From: Fulvivirga sp.
GTDB lineage: Bacteria; Bacteroidota; Bacteroidia; Cytophagales; Cyclobacteriaceae
Length of the DNA stretch: 32,051 bases
Assembly (NCBI GenBank): GCA_028280565.1
Contig: JANQLQ010000008.1
Location: forward strand, 1 to 32,051
Direction: 5' to 3'
A program made the translations under genes and the position numbers. The notes under the pieces are model-generated. The model saw only the letters and a list, made by a program, of their open reading frames with translations, had not been told where the DNA came from and made no database searches. Shown here piece by piece: positions 7,856 to 17,600 of the stretch (position 1 is the stretch's first letter; the number at the start of each line of letters is the position of its first letter).

Positions 7856-8839
7856 TCATACCCAAATAGCTCTTTTTGTGCTGAACTTATTTCGGTACTC
7901 TACGGGAGTAAGCCCGGTTATTTTCCTGAATACACTTCGGAAGGCTTTCGTGTCTGAGTATCCTACGTCGTACATCACCTCGTTGACTGTTTTGCCCTTT
8001 GTTTCTAATCCTTTTTTAGCCGCTTCGATCTTTACCCGTTGGATGTACTCTGCCGCGGTATTGTGTGTGGCCTTTTTAAATCTTCTTTCCAAGCTTCTCC
8101 TGGCAATGGCAAATCGGTCGCAAATGCCATCGACGGTTAATTTCTGCTGGTAGTTATTCTCTATAAACAGCTGGATGTCTTTTATGCTTTCGTCTTTATG
8201 CTCACTTTGTCCTTGGAACATAATGAAGGGAGATTGACTGTTCCGGTCAATTTCAATAGCGAAATACTTGGCCGCTAAGACGGCCATTTCGCGGTTGGTG
8301 TACTTTTCTATAATATAAAGTAATAGGTTCCACAGTGAATTAGCCCCTCCACTGGAGTAAATGCCATTCTCATCGGTGATCACCTTATCATCCTCGAGCT
8401 CCACCTGGGGGAACATCTCCCGGAACTGGTCTGCAAATATCCAATGCGTGGAGCATCTCTTCCCATTTAATAAGCCCGTAGAAGCGAGGAAAAATGCGCC
8501 TGCACAAAGGCTGGCTACCTCTGCTCCTTGATGGTGCTGCTTGATGATCCAAGGAATAAAATTCTTGTTGGCCTCCAATGCCTCCTTCATGTTTCCAATA
8601 AGGGCAGGAAGAAAGACCAGGTCCGTCTTTTCTACGTGATCTATCAAATCATTTACATGTACTGTATAGGTTCCCTCATGAAGCTTTACTTCTTTGGTCA
8701 ATCCTAAAAGCTGTACATCAAAAAGGGCAGCCTTACCACTACTGGCGAGGAATTGATTGACGGCCTGGAATAAGTAGCGAGGGTCTTCAATACTTGAAAG
8801 AACAGCATAATTGGGGACGAGGATGGAGATATGTTTCAT
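7856..8839 (-). CDS. GlxA-type AraC transcriptional regulator (DJ-1/PfpI-like N-terminus), copy 1
   Basis: 327 aa. Residues 1-185 form a class I glutamine amidotransferase/DJ-1-like domain, with the elbow cysteine C112 in ASLCAGAFFLAS and STHW at 130-133. Residues about 232-318 form the double HTH of AraC proteins (RRSLERRFKKAT and VMYDVGYSDTKAFRSVFRK). These domains normally bind a ligand and do not act as enzymes. It is divergent from the small-enzyme operon that starts at 9080 and so is the natural candidate to regulate it. Its C-terminal half is nearly identical to the paralogue at 11228-12249. Confidence 0.9.
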   Translation of the reverse strand: MKHISILVPNYAVLSSIEDPRYLFQAVNQFLASSGKAALFDVQLLGLTKEVKLHEGTYTVHVNDLIDHVEKTDLVFLPALIGNMKEALEANKNFIPWIIKQHHQGAEVASLCAGAFFLASTGLLNGKRCSTHWIFADQFREMFPQVELEDDKVITDENGIYSSGGANSLWNLLLYIIEKYTNREMAVLAAKYFAIEIDRNSQSPFIMFQGQSEHKDESIKDIQLFIENNYQQKLTVDGICDRFAIARRSLERRFKKATHNTAAEYIQRVKIEAAKKGLETKGKTVNEVMYDVGYSDTKAFRSVFRKITGLTPVEYRNKFSTKRAIWV

Positions 8840-8948
8840 AAACTAAAACTACAAATTAAAGATGGCGGGATCAACCCCCTAATTCGACGCCTTTGGCTCT
8901 AACATCCGCTTAACAGATACTTTAGCTTTGTGTACGCTTATAATCGAG

Positions 8949-9050
8949 TGCCGTTAAGTTTAGGCTAACGCTCATCCCTAAAGCCCCTAAAGGGGCACCA
9001 ACAGAACGGTGGATTGCACCTTTAGGGGTACGATGGGTATGCTGAACTGA
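8949..9050 (+). repeat. Dispersed intergenic repeat, copy A
   Basis: The sequence from TGCCGTTAAG (8949-8958) through a perfect CCCCT-AA-AGGGG palindrome near 8985-8996 and on to GGGGTACGATGGG is shared with 12545-12616 on the opposite strand, with substitutions and a shorter middle in that copy. It fills most of the 240-bp gap between the divergent AraC gene and the VOC gene, so it may overlap their promoters. No protein is encoded. Confidence 0.65.
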
Positions 9051-9079
9051 ATGGCGTTAACTTATGAATCAAACCTATC

Positions 9080-9499
9080 ATGACACAGGGCTTATGGATC
9101 AATCTACCGGTCAAGGAACTGGGGAAATCAAAGGAATTTTTCAAGGCAATGGGCTTCAAATTCAATGAACAGTTTGGCGGTGACAGTAAAGAATCTGCCT
9201 GCCTCGAAGTGGGTGAGAAGCCCAATGTAATTATGCTTTTTGCGGATTCTACGTTCGAAAATTTGGCAGGAAATCAAATCGCTGATACTCAAATCGGCAC
9301 CGAGGTATTGCTTTCCATTGACGCAAGATCAAGGCAGGAGGTAGATGAAATGGCAAGCAAAGCAGAGGCTGCCGGGGGGACGACCTACGCTGCCCCTAGT
9401 GAAATTGACGGATGGATGTACGGTTGTGGCTTTACAGACCTTGACGGTCACCGGTGGAATGTGCTCTACATGGATATGGACAAAATCCCTAATCGTTAA
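9080..9499 (+). CDS. VOC-family protein (glyoxalase/bleomycin-resistance fold)
   Basis: 139 aa, the usual size of a single-chain vicinal-oxygen-chelate protein with two beta-alpha-beta-beta-beta modules. The first starts LWINLPVKELGKSKEFFKAM and the second ends in FTDLDGHRWNVLYMD, where glyoxalase-fold proteins place a metal ligand. The substrate cannot be read from sequence; relatives are annotated as lactoylglutathione-lyase-like or extradiol-dioxygenase-like. It is first in a four-gene operon (gaps of 11, 32 and 25 nt) of small cytosolic proteins. Confidence 0.85.
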   Translation: MTQGLWINLPVKELGKSKEFFKAMGFKFNEQFGGDSKESACLEVGEKPNVIMLFADSTFENLAGNQIADTQIGTEVLLSIDARSRQEVDEMASKAEAAGGTTYAAPSEIDGWMYGCGFTDLDGHRWNVLYMDMDKIPNR

Positions 9500-9510
9500 A
9501 AAGATAAAAA

Positions 9511-10068
9511 ATGAGAAAACTCAAACTACAGCTACAGACCTCTATCGATGGGTTCATTGGCGGGCCTAACGGGGAAATGGATTGGATGGTGTGGGACTGG
9601 GATGACCAGCTAAAGAAGTATGTAAGTGAACTGTTAGATTCTATTGATTGCATCCTTCTTGGCCGAAAACTGGCGGAAGGCTTTATCCCGCATTGGACAG
9701 GAGTAGCCTCGGACCCGAAGAACCCCGAAGTTGAAGCCGGTAAAATATTTACCCAGCTTCCCAAAGTGGTATTCACCCGGACCCTTGACCACTCTCCATG
9801 GGATAATACAACCCTAGCCAAAGGAGATCTTACGGAAGAAGTGAAAGCCATAAAGGAGCAGGAGGGAAGGGACTTATATGCCTGTGGTGGCGCAGAATTT
9901 GTCTCCAATTTAATTGGGGAGAACCTCATAGACGAATATTATTTGTTCGTCAATCCTTCCGCGATAGGGAACGGGATGTCCGTATTCCGGCAAAGAACGG
10001 GTTTACAATTTGCAGCTGCCCGATCTTTTCCGTGTGGCATCACTGTTCTCAAATACGAGTCTAAATAA
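9511..10068 (+). CDS. RibD C-terminal / dihydrofolate-reductase-like family protein
   Basis: 185 aa covering one DHFR-like NAD(P)H-binding domain. Features are the N-terminal strand KLQLQTSIDGFIGGPNGEMD (4-23), a central ILLGRKLAEGF segment, and the C-terminal YACGGAEFVSNLIGENLIDE where RibD_C proteins bind the nucleotide. Such stand-alone proteins resemble the YyaP/YwjB group and their substrates are mostly unknown. It has no deaminase domain, so it is not a full RibD. ATG follows an AT-rich leader 11 nt after the VOC stop. Confidence 0.85.
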   Translation: MRKLKLQLQTSIDGFIGGPNGEMDWMVWDWDDQLKKYVSELLDSIDCILLGRKLAEGFIPHWTGVASDPKNPEVEAGKIFTQLPKVVFTRTLDHSPWDNTTLAKGDLTEEVKAIKEQEGRDLYACGGAEFVSNLIGENLIDEYYLFVNPSAIGNGMSVFRQRTGLQFAAARSFPCGITVLKYESK

Positions 10069-10100
10069 TTTCAACCAGAGAATAAGAAAATAAAAAGATC

Positions 10101-10478
10101 ATGACAAAGATTACCATTCAACCCAGTTGTGAAAACGCACCAAGAAAGTCATTTCTCAAAGATTTTAACGTGGCTTTTGCTACGGGAAATGCAGGTTTCA
10201 TTATCGATCAAGTCCACGAAGATATCACCTGGGTGATCCATGGAGATAAGATGATCCGAGGAAAGGACCAGTTTGCCCAGGAAGTGAATCTAATGAAAGA
10301 GTACATAGCCGATGAACTGGTCATCCACAACATTATTACGCACGGCAGGGAAGCGGCTTTGAATGGTGAAATGAAGATGGGAGGTGAAACGTATGTCTTT
10401 TGCGACGTGTACCGATTCCTCGACACCCGGAACAATGTAATTAAGGAAATGAATTCCTATGTAATAAAAATCAAATGA
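10101..10478 (+). CDS. SnoaL/NTF2-like small protein
   Basis: 125 aa with the outline of the cone-shaped NTF2-like fold: an N-terminal helix (FLKDFNVAFATGNAGFI), the sequence VHEDITWVIHGDKMIRGKDQ where such proteins line the pocket, then beta strands ending YVFCDVYRFLD. Members act as isomerases, hydrolases or ligand-binding proteins; no catalytic assignment is possible here. It is the third gene of the 9080-10944 operon. Confidence 0.75.
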   Translation: MTKITIQPSCENAPRKSFLKDFNVAFATGNAGFIIDQVHEDITWVIHGDKMIRGKDQFAQEVNLMKEYIADELVIHNIITHGREAALNGEMKMGGETYVFCDVYRFLDTRNNVIKEMNSYVIKIK

Positions 10479-10503
10479 TCAATAATTTTAAATTACCAAC
10501 ACT

Positions 10504-10944
10504 ATGGCATCAGTAAGCACTTATTTGAATTTCTCTCGCAATACCGAGGAAGCATTCACCTTTTACAAGTCCGTCTTTGGCGGGGAGTTTTTCGGGGATG
10601 GGATCATGCGGTTCAGAGATATGCCCCCACAGGAGGGTATGCCTCCTTTGTCGGAGGAAGACCAAGACCTGGTGGTGCATGTGGAACTCAAAATTTTGGG
10701 TGGGCACAGTCTTATGGGTTCTGACTCACCTTGGGATATGGGCTTCAATCTCAGCCAAGGTAACAATGTACACATTAACCTGCAAGTGGATACCCGGGCT
10801 GAAACCGACCGACTGTTCCATGCCCTTTCACAGGATGGTGAGGTTACCATGCCCATGGAGGACCAATTTTGGGGCGATTATTTTGGCAGTTGCGTCGATA
10901 AGTTTGGTGTGCAGTGGATGTTTAACTGTCCTGAAAAGGCTTAA
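10504..10944 (+). CDS. PhnB-like VOC-family protein
   Basis: 146 aa. The N-terminus (VSTYLNFSRNTEEAFTFYKS, 3-22) and the C-terminal FWGDYFGSCVDKFGVQWMFN match the PhnB/3-demethylubiquinone methyltransferase-like subgroup of VOC proteins. The function of this subgroup is generally unknown, and the methyltransferase name in databases is a legacy label. It closes the four-gene operon. The two VOC proteins in this operon differ and are not recent duplicates. Confidence 0.82.
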   Translation: MASVSTYLNFSRNTEEAFTFYKSVFGGEFFGDGIMRFRDMPPQEGMPPLSEEDQDLVVHVELKILGGHSLMGSDSPWDMGFNLSQGNNVHINLQVDTRAETDRLFHALSQDGEVTMPMEDQFWGDYFGSCVDKFGVQWMFNCPEKA

Positions 10945-11227
10945 TTTAACGTGATTTTGGGCTAAATAAACCATCCTAAAATAACTCATTTCAATGCAAA
11001 GTATTGAAACCAGCTTTTAACTGCAGAGGGTGCAGTGAATACCAAGCGAACCCAGGGTAATTTCCATCGCTCTCGGCGGCCCAACCAGTTTTCTCCGCGG
11101 TTAGACAGTTGACTACGCAGCAATTAAACCCCAAACTCTCGTTAGTTTAAAGAGAGTTTGGGCATAAGCCAAGGCGATGGCCCCGCTTTTGGTATTGTTG
11201 TTGAATTGTCTAAGTAAAAGCCCAAGA
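10945..11227. other. Intergenic region with an 11-bp perfect hairpin
   Basis: This lies between the convergent PhnB-like gene and the second AraC gene. CCCAAACTCTC (11130-11140) and GAGAGTTTGGG (11152-11162) form a perfect 11-bp stem with an 11-nt loop. There is no clear T-run on either side, so a bidirectional terminator is possible but not shown. The left arm shares the AACTC(A/T)CG core found near 147 and 31325. Confidence 0.6.
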
Positions 11228-12249
11228 TCAGGCATAATAGGCCCTTTCTTTGCTGGTCATCTCTTCACTGGGATAAGCTATCTCCCGGTTATACTTATTA
11301 CGGTAGGCTACCGGGGTGATACCCGTATGCTTTTTGAAGATATTTCTAAACGCTTTTGTGTCGCTATAGCCTACGTCATACATGACCTCGTTCACAGTTT
11401 TTCTCCCCGTTTCCAACCCTTTTTTAGCGGCTTCAATTTTTACCCGTTGAATGTACTCCACAACGGTATTAGAGGTGGCATACTTGAACCTTCGCTCAAA
11501 TGAACGTCTGCCCACGCCCAGTTGCTCGCACAATTCCTGCACGGCAATTCTCTCTTTGAAATGCTCTTCGATGTATTGCTGGGCCTTTAGTATTTGCTCA
11601 TCCTCATGTTCTTTTTGGCCTACAAATATTCGGAATTGGGATTGGTTCGACCGGTCATAGTCGATCATGAAAGCTTTAGAAGCCGCGACGGCCAATTCCT
11701 TTCCCGCGTATTTTTCGATAAGGTAAATGATCAAGTTCGTGAAGGAAAAGGCGCCGCCACTGGTGTACACCCCATTTGCCTCTACTACGATTCGTTCATC
11801 CACCAGTTCGGCCGAGGGGAATTGATGCTGAAAACGGTCAGCACCTTCCCAATGGGTAGAGCACGCTCTTCCGTTTAACAAACCGATAGAGGCCAGGAAG
11901 AACGAACCATAACACATACTGGCAATATCGGCTCCTTTATTGTATTGTTTTAATACCCAATCCGCTGCGTCCTCGTTGATCTTTTTGTTATGTATGGCAT
12001 CCCCAAAAATGGCGGGAATGAACACTACACCTGTTTTCTCTATATCCTTCATCATCGCATCGGGGTGCACGGTAAAAAGCCCGGTTGATTGAGTGGTCGC
12101 TTTTTCTGTTCCTACCAACTGAACATGGAAGACAGGTTCCCTGCCTACCTGCTGGCAATACAAATTCACCCAGTTCAATATTTGATGAGTAGCCTCTTGT
12201 TGATGACACTAAAATGTCCTTGGGGGATCAAAATGGATACGTGCTTCAT
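11228..12249 (-). pseudogene. GlxA-type AraC regulator, copy 2, with a 1-nt frameshift near its start
   Basis: The long frame (11228-12178) has the DJ-1-like domain with cysteine in SMCYGSFFLAS, STHW, and the AraC double HTH. It lacks an ATG and would have to start at TTG. Upstream, ATG 12247-12249 opens a second frame reading MKHVSILIPQGHFSVINK before a TGA at 12175-12177. This is the N-terminus expected for the family and matches copy 1 (MKHISILVPN). One missing base near AACAAGAGG, about 12195-12200, would join the frames as VINKEATHQILNWVNLY. So either the gene has a one-base deletion or the sequence has an error there. A shortened protein from the TTG would lack the first beta strand of the amidotransferase-like domain. 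Confidence 0.8.
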
Positions 12250-12865
12250 ACTTTAAAGCTACCCATCTAGCCTGTCGTAATCAACCCCCACGGGATGACA
12301 TGTTCATACAATTTTTTAATGGTAAAAGATTACCGACTAGCATTGAAACTTTATTTTAAACATCGGTTCAATTTAAAATCATAGTAGCTTAGGCTTAAAA
12401 CCAGCTTTTGAATACTTTCACCGTCTTTACACTGGGGAGTAGCTTCCGTTCTACGATAAAGTAGACCCCGGATCTCCCCATGAGCCCTCTCACCACCACC
12501 GGACCGGAATGACGGTCATTTTTAATCGAGTCCAGGTTTTAATTAAGTCAAGCCTCCCCATCGTACGTACCCCTTTAGAGGTCAAGGGGTGAGCGTAGGC
12601 CTTATCTTAACGGCATTGATCTATGAATAGGCTTTGTAAGACAGTAGCAAAGAAAATTGGCAAAGTTGCCGACCAATAAGATAGCTTATTTCCATTTTAG
12701 TAAAAGCTGGTTGTTTTAAAACTTAAGCAAGAATTATTTAGGAATAAGAAGTACTAGGGAAGTTTCAGGTAGTAGTTTGCCGGAAAAACGTATCAATAAA
12801 TTTTAACAATTCCTTAAATACCAGGTCCTTTCATGAATATTCAAAATGGACGTATTTCGTTTTAA
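12250..12865. other. 616-bp intergenic region upstream of the ECF sigma gene
   Basis: No credible ORF is present. It contains the inverted copy B of the dispersed repeat (12545-12616) and a short ATGAC-G-GTCAT palindrome followed by a T-run near 12512-12527. An AT-rich leader of about 200 bp precedes the sigma gene. A TTTG (12776-12779) and TAAATTTT (12797-12804) resemble Bacteroidota -33/-7 boxes, but the 17-nt gap is shorter than the usual 19-21, so I do not call a promoter. Confidence 0.5.
12545..12616 (-). repeat. Dispersed intergenic repeat, copy B (inverted relative to 8949-9050)
   Basis: Read on the minus strand it begins ATGCCGTTAAG, passes through TACGCTCACCCC and CTAAAGGGGTACG, and ends TACGATGGGGAGG. 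These blocks match copy A in the same order. The two copies therefore face each other and bracket the small-enzyme operon and the second AraC gene. Confidence 0.6.
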
Positions 12866-13444
12866 ATGAATTCCAAAAGCGGGCAAAATTTCTCAGATCA
12901 AAAGCTAATTGAGCAGGTTTCCAAGGGAAATGAGTTAGCATTTGATCACTTCTATAACAAGTATTGGGATTCACTTTTCATTTCGGCCTACGTGATCCTC
13001 AAAGATGTGGAGGCCTGTAAGGATATTGTCCAGGATGTTTTCCTAAACGTTTGGGAGAGATCTAATCTCAATAAAATTGATAATATCGAGGCGTATTTGC
13101 ACCAATCTGTAAAATTCAAAGTTTTAATGGCTTTGAGAAAAGGAAAAGTTTCAGACAAGCACCTGCAGACCCTTCAAGAATTGATTGCTAACACCACGGA
13201 AGAACAGCTTGATTATGAAGATCTCCATGAAACGATCGAGAGTTCTATCAAATCCCTTCCGGCGAAATGCCAGGAAGTGTTCCGGTTAAGCAGGATAGAA
13301 CATCTTTCTAATAACCAAATAGCAGAGAGACTCAGTATTTCTGTTAGAACCGTAGAAACGCATATTAGCAACGCACTGCGCCAGATCCGATCCAATCTTG
13401 ATTCTTCGGCAGCCTCCTTGATCCTTTTTATCCTCTTGAAGTAG
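12866..13444 (+). CDS. RNA polymerase ECF sigma factor (FecI-like)
   Basis: 192 aa, the normal ECF size. Sigma region 2 spans about 24-92 (FDHFYNKYWDSLFISAYVIL, then ACKDIVQDVFLNVWE). Region 4 spans about 128-182, with the HTH in LSNNQIAERLSISVRTVETH. It belongs to the Bacteroidota ECF group paired with FecR-type anti-sigma factors and SusC receptors. The partner FecR starts 95 bp downstream and SusC/SusD follow. Expected behaviour: substrate contact at SusC is relayed through the STN domain to FecR, freeing this sigma to transcribe the locus. Confidence 0.93.
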   Translation: MNSKSGQNFSDQKLIEQVSKGNELAFDHFYNKYWDSLFISAYVILKDVEACKDIVQDVFLNVWERSNLNKIDNIEAYLHQSVKFKVLMALRKGKVSDKHLQTLQELIANTTEEQLDYEDLHETIESSIKSLPAKCQEVFRLSRIEHLSNNQIAERLSISVRTVETHISNALRQIRSNLDSSAASLILFILLK

Positions 13445-13539
13445 TGGATTTGTGATCTCTATTTTATCCCAGTATTAAATTCAAATAATATGTCATTTTA
13501 GCTTACGTGGTTGGTAGCGGTTAAGCAACATCCAAGTAT

Positions 13540-14526
13540 ATGCAAAGAATGACCAAACACGAATTTCAAGAGCTGCTGGACCGTTACTTTAATGGCATTG
13601 TTTCCGAACAGGAGAAGCAACTCGTTGAAAACTTTTACAAAAAGCTCCAAAAAACGGGGGAAGGGTGGAATTCTTTTAGCGACGAAGAAAAGAATGATCT
13701 GAGAATAGAAATTTATAATTCCATTCAAAAGAAAAAACTCGCCCCCGCTAAAAGTGATAAGCCCAAAACGGGTAAATGGATGTGGAGAGTAGCAGCTTCT
13801 GTTATTGTTGCTTTGGGGATTGGGGTAGCTTATCATTTGCAAGTACGGTCGCCAGGGTCCGAACTAAAATACATCACCAAATCTACCAGTAAGGGGCAGA
13901 AAGCCACCATCCTATTAAATGATGGTTCCGTTGTTCGTTTGAACTCGTTGAGTTCAATCAAGTACCCGGGAACATTTCCTGGAACGCTAAGGGAAGTCGA
14001 ACTCCGTGGCGAGGCTTTCTTCGACGTAAAAAAAGATACCGATAGACCTTTTTCGGTCACGTCACATGATATTCAAACTACGGTGCTTGGAACCTCTTTC
14101 AACGTTCATGCCTATGACTCCTCCTCCGTTTCGGTGGCACTGGTTACAGGCAAAGTAAAAGTAAGGTCCATCGCTGAAGCATCGGCTTTCAATACATCAG
14201 AGGTGTACCTCAGCCCGGGAGAAAGTGCATTATACGACGGTAAGTCGGGAGACATTAAAATCGGTCCATTTGATAAAAAGGAACTCATAGCTTGGAAAGA
14301 TGGGATCATTTACCTGTCTGATGCTAGCTATGAACGGGTGTTTGATCAACTCGCCAGCTGGTATGGAGTGGAGTTTCAATTTGCCAATGAGCCAGCTGAA
14401 AAGTGGGAAGTATCCGGTGAGTTTAAAGATATGAGCCTGGAGCTCGTGTTGAATACCATTGGTTATTCAAAAGGATTTGAGTTCCAGGTCCGGGACGATA
14501 TAGTAACTGTGAAATTCGAAAACTAA
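13540..14526 (+). CDS. FecR-family anti-sigma factor, inner membrane
   Basis: 328 aa. A cytoplasmic N-terminal segment (1-78) that would bind the sigma factor is followed by one transmembrane helix at about 80-98 (WMWRVAASVIVALGIGVAY). The periplasmic FecR domain spans about 113-215 (GQKATILLNDGSVVRLN, GEAFFDVKKD). The C-terminal domain at about 255-326 (YLSDASYERVFDQLASWYGV) is the DUF4974 region that contacts the STN domain of the receptor. Length and layout are standard for Bacteroidota FecR proteins, and position between ECF sigma and SusC fits. Confidence 0.93.
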   Translation: MQRMTKHEFQELLDRYFNGIVSEQEKQLVENFYKKLQKTGEGWNSFSDEEKNDLRIEIYNSIQKKKLAPAKSDKPKTGKWMWRVAASVIVALGIGVAYHLQVRSPGSELKYITKSTSKGQKATILLNDGSVVRLNSLSSIKYPGTFPGTLREVELRGEAFFDVKKDTDRPFSVTSHDIQTTVLGTSFNVHAYDSSSVSVALVTGKVKVRSIAEASAFNTSEVYLSPGESALYDGKSGDIKIGPFDKKELIAWKDGIIYLSDASYERVFDQLASWYGVEFQFANEPAEKWEVSGEFKDMSLELVLNTIGYSKGFEFQVRDDIVTVKFEN

Positions 14527-14693
14527 AAAACTTGTAAGGCCTATGATGAGATAACTGACTAAATAAAGAAACCCCGAAGTACCAAGTCGTTTGGCAGCGC
14601 TGAATACCTCGGGATCACAATTTGAACTAAATCAAATCATTCCAAAGATAGGAATCGAGACTTTTTATGCTTTGGAATCAACTAAAAATCTAA

Positions 14694-17600
14694 ATGAAAC
14701 CAAGATCTTTTAATCATTTAATATACTTAATGAAACTTAGCGTTGGTCAACTTTTACTGATTGCACTGGCGTGTGACCTGGCTTTCGCAACTGGCCTTAA
14801 AGGCCAGGCAGAGAATGTATTTGATGTGAAATTCGAGATGTCTGTTAAAGGCAGATCAATTCATGATGTGTTCGAAGAAATTGAATCAAAAACAGATTTC
14901 AGGTTCTTTTTCGAGAAAAAAGTTCTAAAAGGCAGACCTAAAGTCACTTTTGAAGAAAAGACGTTAGGAGATGCTTTGAATTCGATCAGTGAGCAAGCCA
15001 GGTTAAATTTTCGCCAGGTAAATGAAGTCATCGCGGTAACAGAACCTAAAAGTGACAAGGACAAGAAACCTGTTGAAGTCCTTCTTTATGATAAAAACCT
15101 GCAGGGAAGAGTAATGGATGCTGAAACTGGTGAGCCTCTCATAGGCGCTACGGTGCAGGTAAAAGGAACGTCTATGGGTACGATCACCGATGCAAAGGGC
15201 AACTTCCGGCTCTCCGTACCCGATGATGCGGAGACTTTGGTGATCTCCTATATCGGGTTTGAGACGCAGGAAGTAAGCATAGCTAACCAAACAACTTTCA
15301 ATGTTTCTCTCAAACAGAACACGTCATTTTTAGGCGAGGTGGTCGTTACCGGGCAGGGAGCGGGAATTAATGAAAACCGAATTTCAAATAAGGTAGAGGT
15401 AATAAAAGCCGAAGAGCTGGAAAATATTCCCTCGCAGCGTATCGACCAGCTACTTTCAGCCAAACTTCCCAACGCCCAAATAAGTTTGACCGGGGGCCAG
15501 GCCGGCGCTACTTCTTTGATCCGTGCACGCGGTGTAAACTCGGCTTTTTTGAATTCTACCCCCATATTCTACATAGACGGGGTAAGGATGGATAACCTGA
15601 ACACCCGGGGTACTTTGGGAGGAGGGAATGCCCAAAGAGCTGCCATTAGTTCAATTGCCGATATCCCAATGGATAATATTGAACGCATAGAGTTTATCAA
15701 TGGAGGTGCGGCTACTACATTGTATGGGGCTGACGCAGCCAATGGAGTCATTCAAATTTTTACAAAAAAGGGAGGTGCTTCTTCCAAGACCGACATCACC
15801 TTTGAGGTACAAACCGGCATTGAAACTCCAACGACCGATTTCCTTCATTTTGAAAGGTCAGAAGATCTACTGTTTCAAAATGGATTTTACCAAAAATATC
15901 ACCTAGGGATCAATGGCGGTAACGAGGACTTTGGATACAGTTTTTCCGGTAATTTCTTTGACAATGAAGGGTCCCAGTTTGCTGATAACAATGCCAATAG
16001 AAAAATAGACTTTAGTACCGGGTTTCGCGCAAAGCTGGGAGAAAAAGTGGATTACAACAGCTCTTTCATTTTTGTCAATAACCAATTCAATAGAAACCGA
16101 AATGGCAACCAGGGGGGGTATACGGGACTTTGGTTTGCGGAAAGTGGTTCCTCTACTTTAGTCGGTTTCAATAATAGGTTAGATGAACTCACCGATGCCG
16201 AGTTTGACGAGATAAAGGCTTATGCTCACAGGGCAGAGGAGTTGCAGGACAATGAGATCAATGTCAACCGTTTTATTACCTCCCAGTCCTTCAAGTACAC
16301 GCCGATAAACAACTTGGAATTGAAATTTACCGGTGGTATTGATTATCGTTTGCAAACCGAGCAAACCATTATCACCAATGAGTACCTTTCACACACTACG
16401 CAAAACGAAGTAAACGATGAGGGAAGCATTACCAATGTAGACCGGGATTACTTTGGGATCACGTTGGAGTTTACAGGCCAGTACAAATGGTTTGCCGGGG
16501 ACTTTTCTTTTATCTCTACTGCGGGGGGACAACTGTTTCGCAATGAAGATCGCCAGGTCGAATTTGTAGGAACGAACATTAGGGATGGAGCCCAGGTTAT
16601 AAGCGATGCCGCAATTAGGAACAGTGATGAGTTTTTAATTGAAGTTCTGAACTATGGTATTTATGTTCAGCAAAACATCGGGTACCAGGACAAAGTTTTC
16701 CTGGACTTAGGAGTTCGTGGAGACAGAAACCCCGCTTTTGGAGATAATATCGGTACCCAATACTACCCTAAGGTGGGTCTATCTTACTTAGCCAGTGATG
16801 AACCTTTTTTACAAGGTGTAGACTGGTTAAATTCATTACGGATCCGGGGTAACTATGGACTGGCGGGGAACTTACCGCCGGCATTTGTAAACGAAAGAAC
16901 GATCACTTTCACCGGCTTCCAGGGTGAACAGGCGGCATTTTTTGCTAATCCCGGTAACGATGATCTCAAACCGGAGCAGACCACAACCATTGAAGCAGGA
17001 ATAGACGTGGCTATGTTCAATAATCGCGTCAGCTTTTCGGTTTCAAGGTATAATGCTACAACACAAGATGCACTTTTTTTCGTACCACCGACACCGTCTA
17101 CCGGTTTTGATCAAAGTCAATTGTCTAATGTAGGTGAGATTGAAAACAAAGGGTGGGAGATAAGCGTAAATGTGGAGCCCATTAGGACAGATCAAAGTTC
17201 GTTACGATTTAACTTTTCGGTAAACACCTTGGATAACGAGGTGGTGAGCTCCGGCGGCACAGCGCCTTTCAATATCAATGGCTTTAGTGCCCGTACCATC
17301 CAGACCGTGGTGGAAGAAGGGTTCCCAGTAGGGTATTTGAGAGGAAACCTAGGCGTTTTTGGTGAAAATGGTGTTTTTGAAAGCACTACCCCAAATTCTT
17401 TTCTCGGGACAACCCTCCCCGACCTGTATGGTAACATGGGACTGGCTTTCGATTATGGAAACTTCTCTTTATTTGCCAATGCCAGTTACCAGCAGGGCGC
17501 TTACGCCCATAGTTTTGACCAGCAGTTCAGGTTTTTATACCAAGCTTCAGAGGATATAATACCAGCGGCTGAAATTGAAGCTAACGGGAGATCAAATTGG

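Noticed and set aside
11988-12209. 73-aa minus-strand ORF at the start of the second AraC gene
   Set aside because: It is the third frame across the frameshifted N-terminus and resembles no protein.
12776-12804. Bacteroidota-type promoter for the ECF sigma gene
   Set aside because: The boxes are imperfect and their 17-nt spacing is too short for the usual 19-21 nt.
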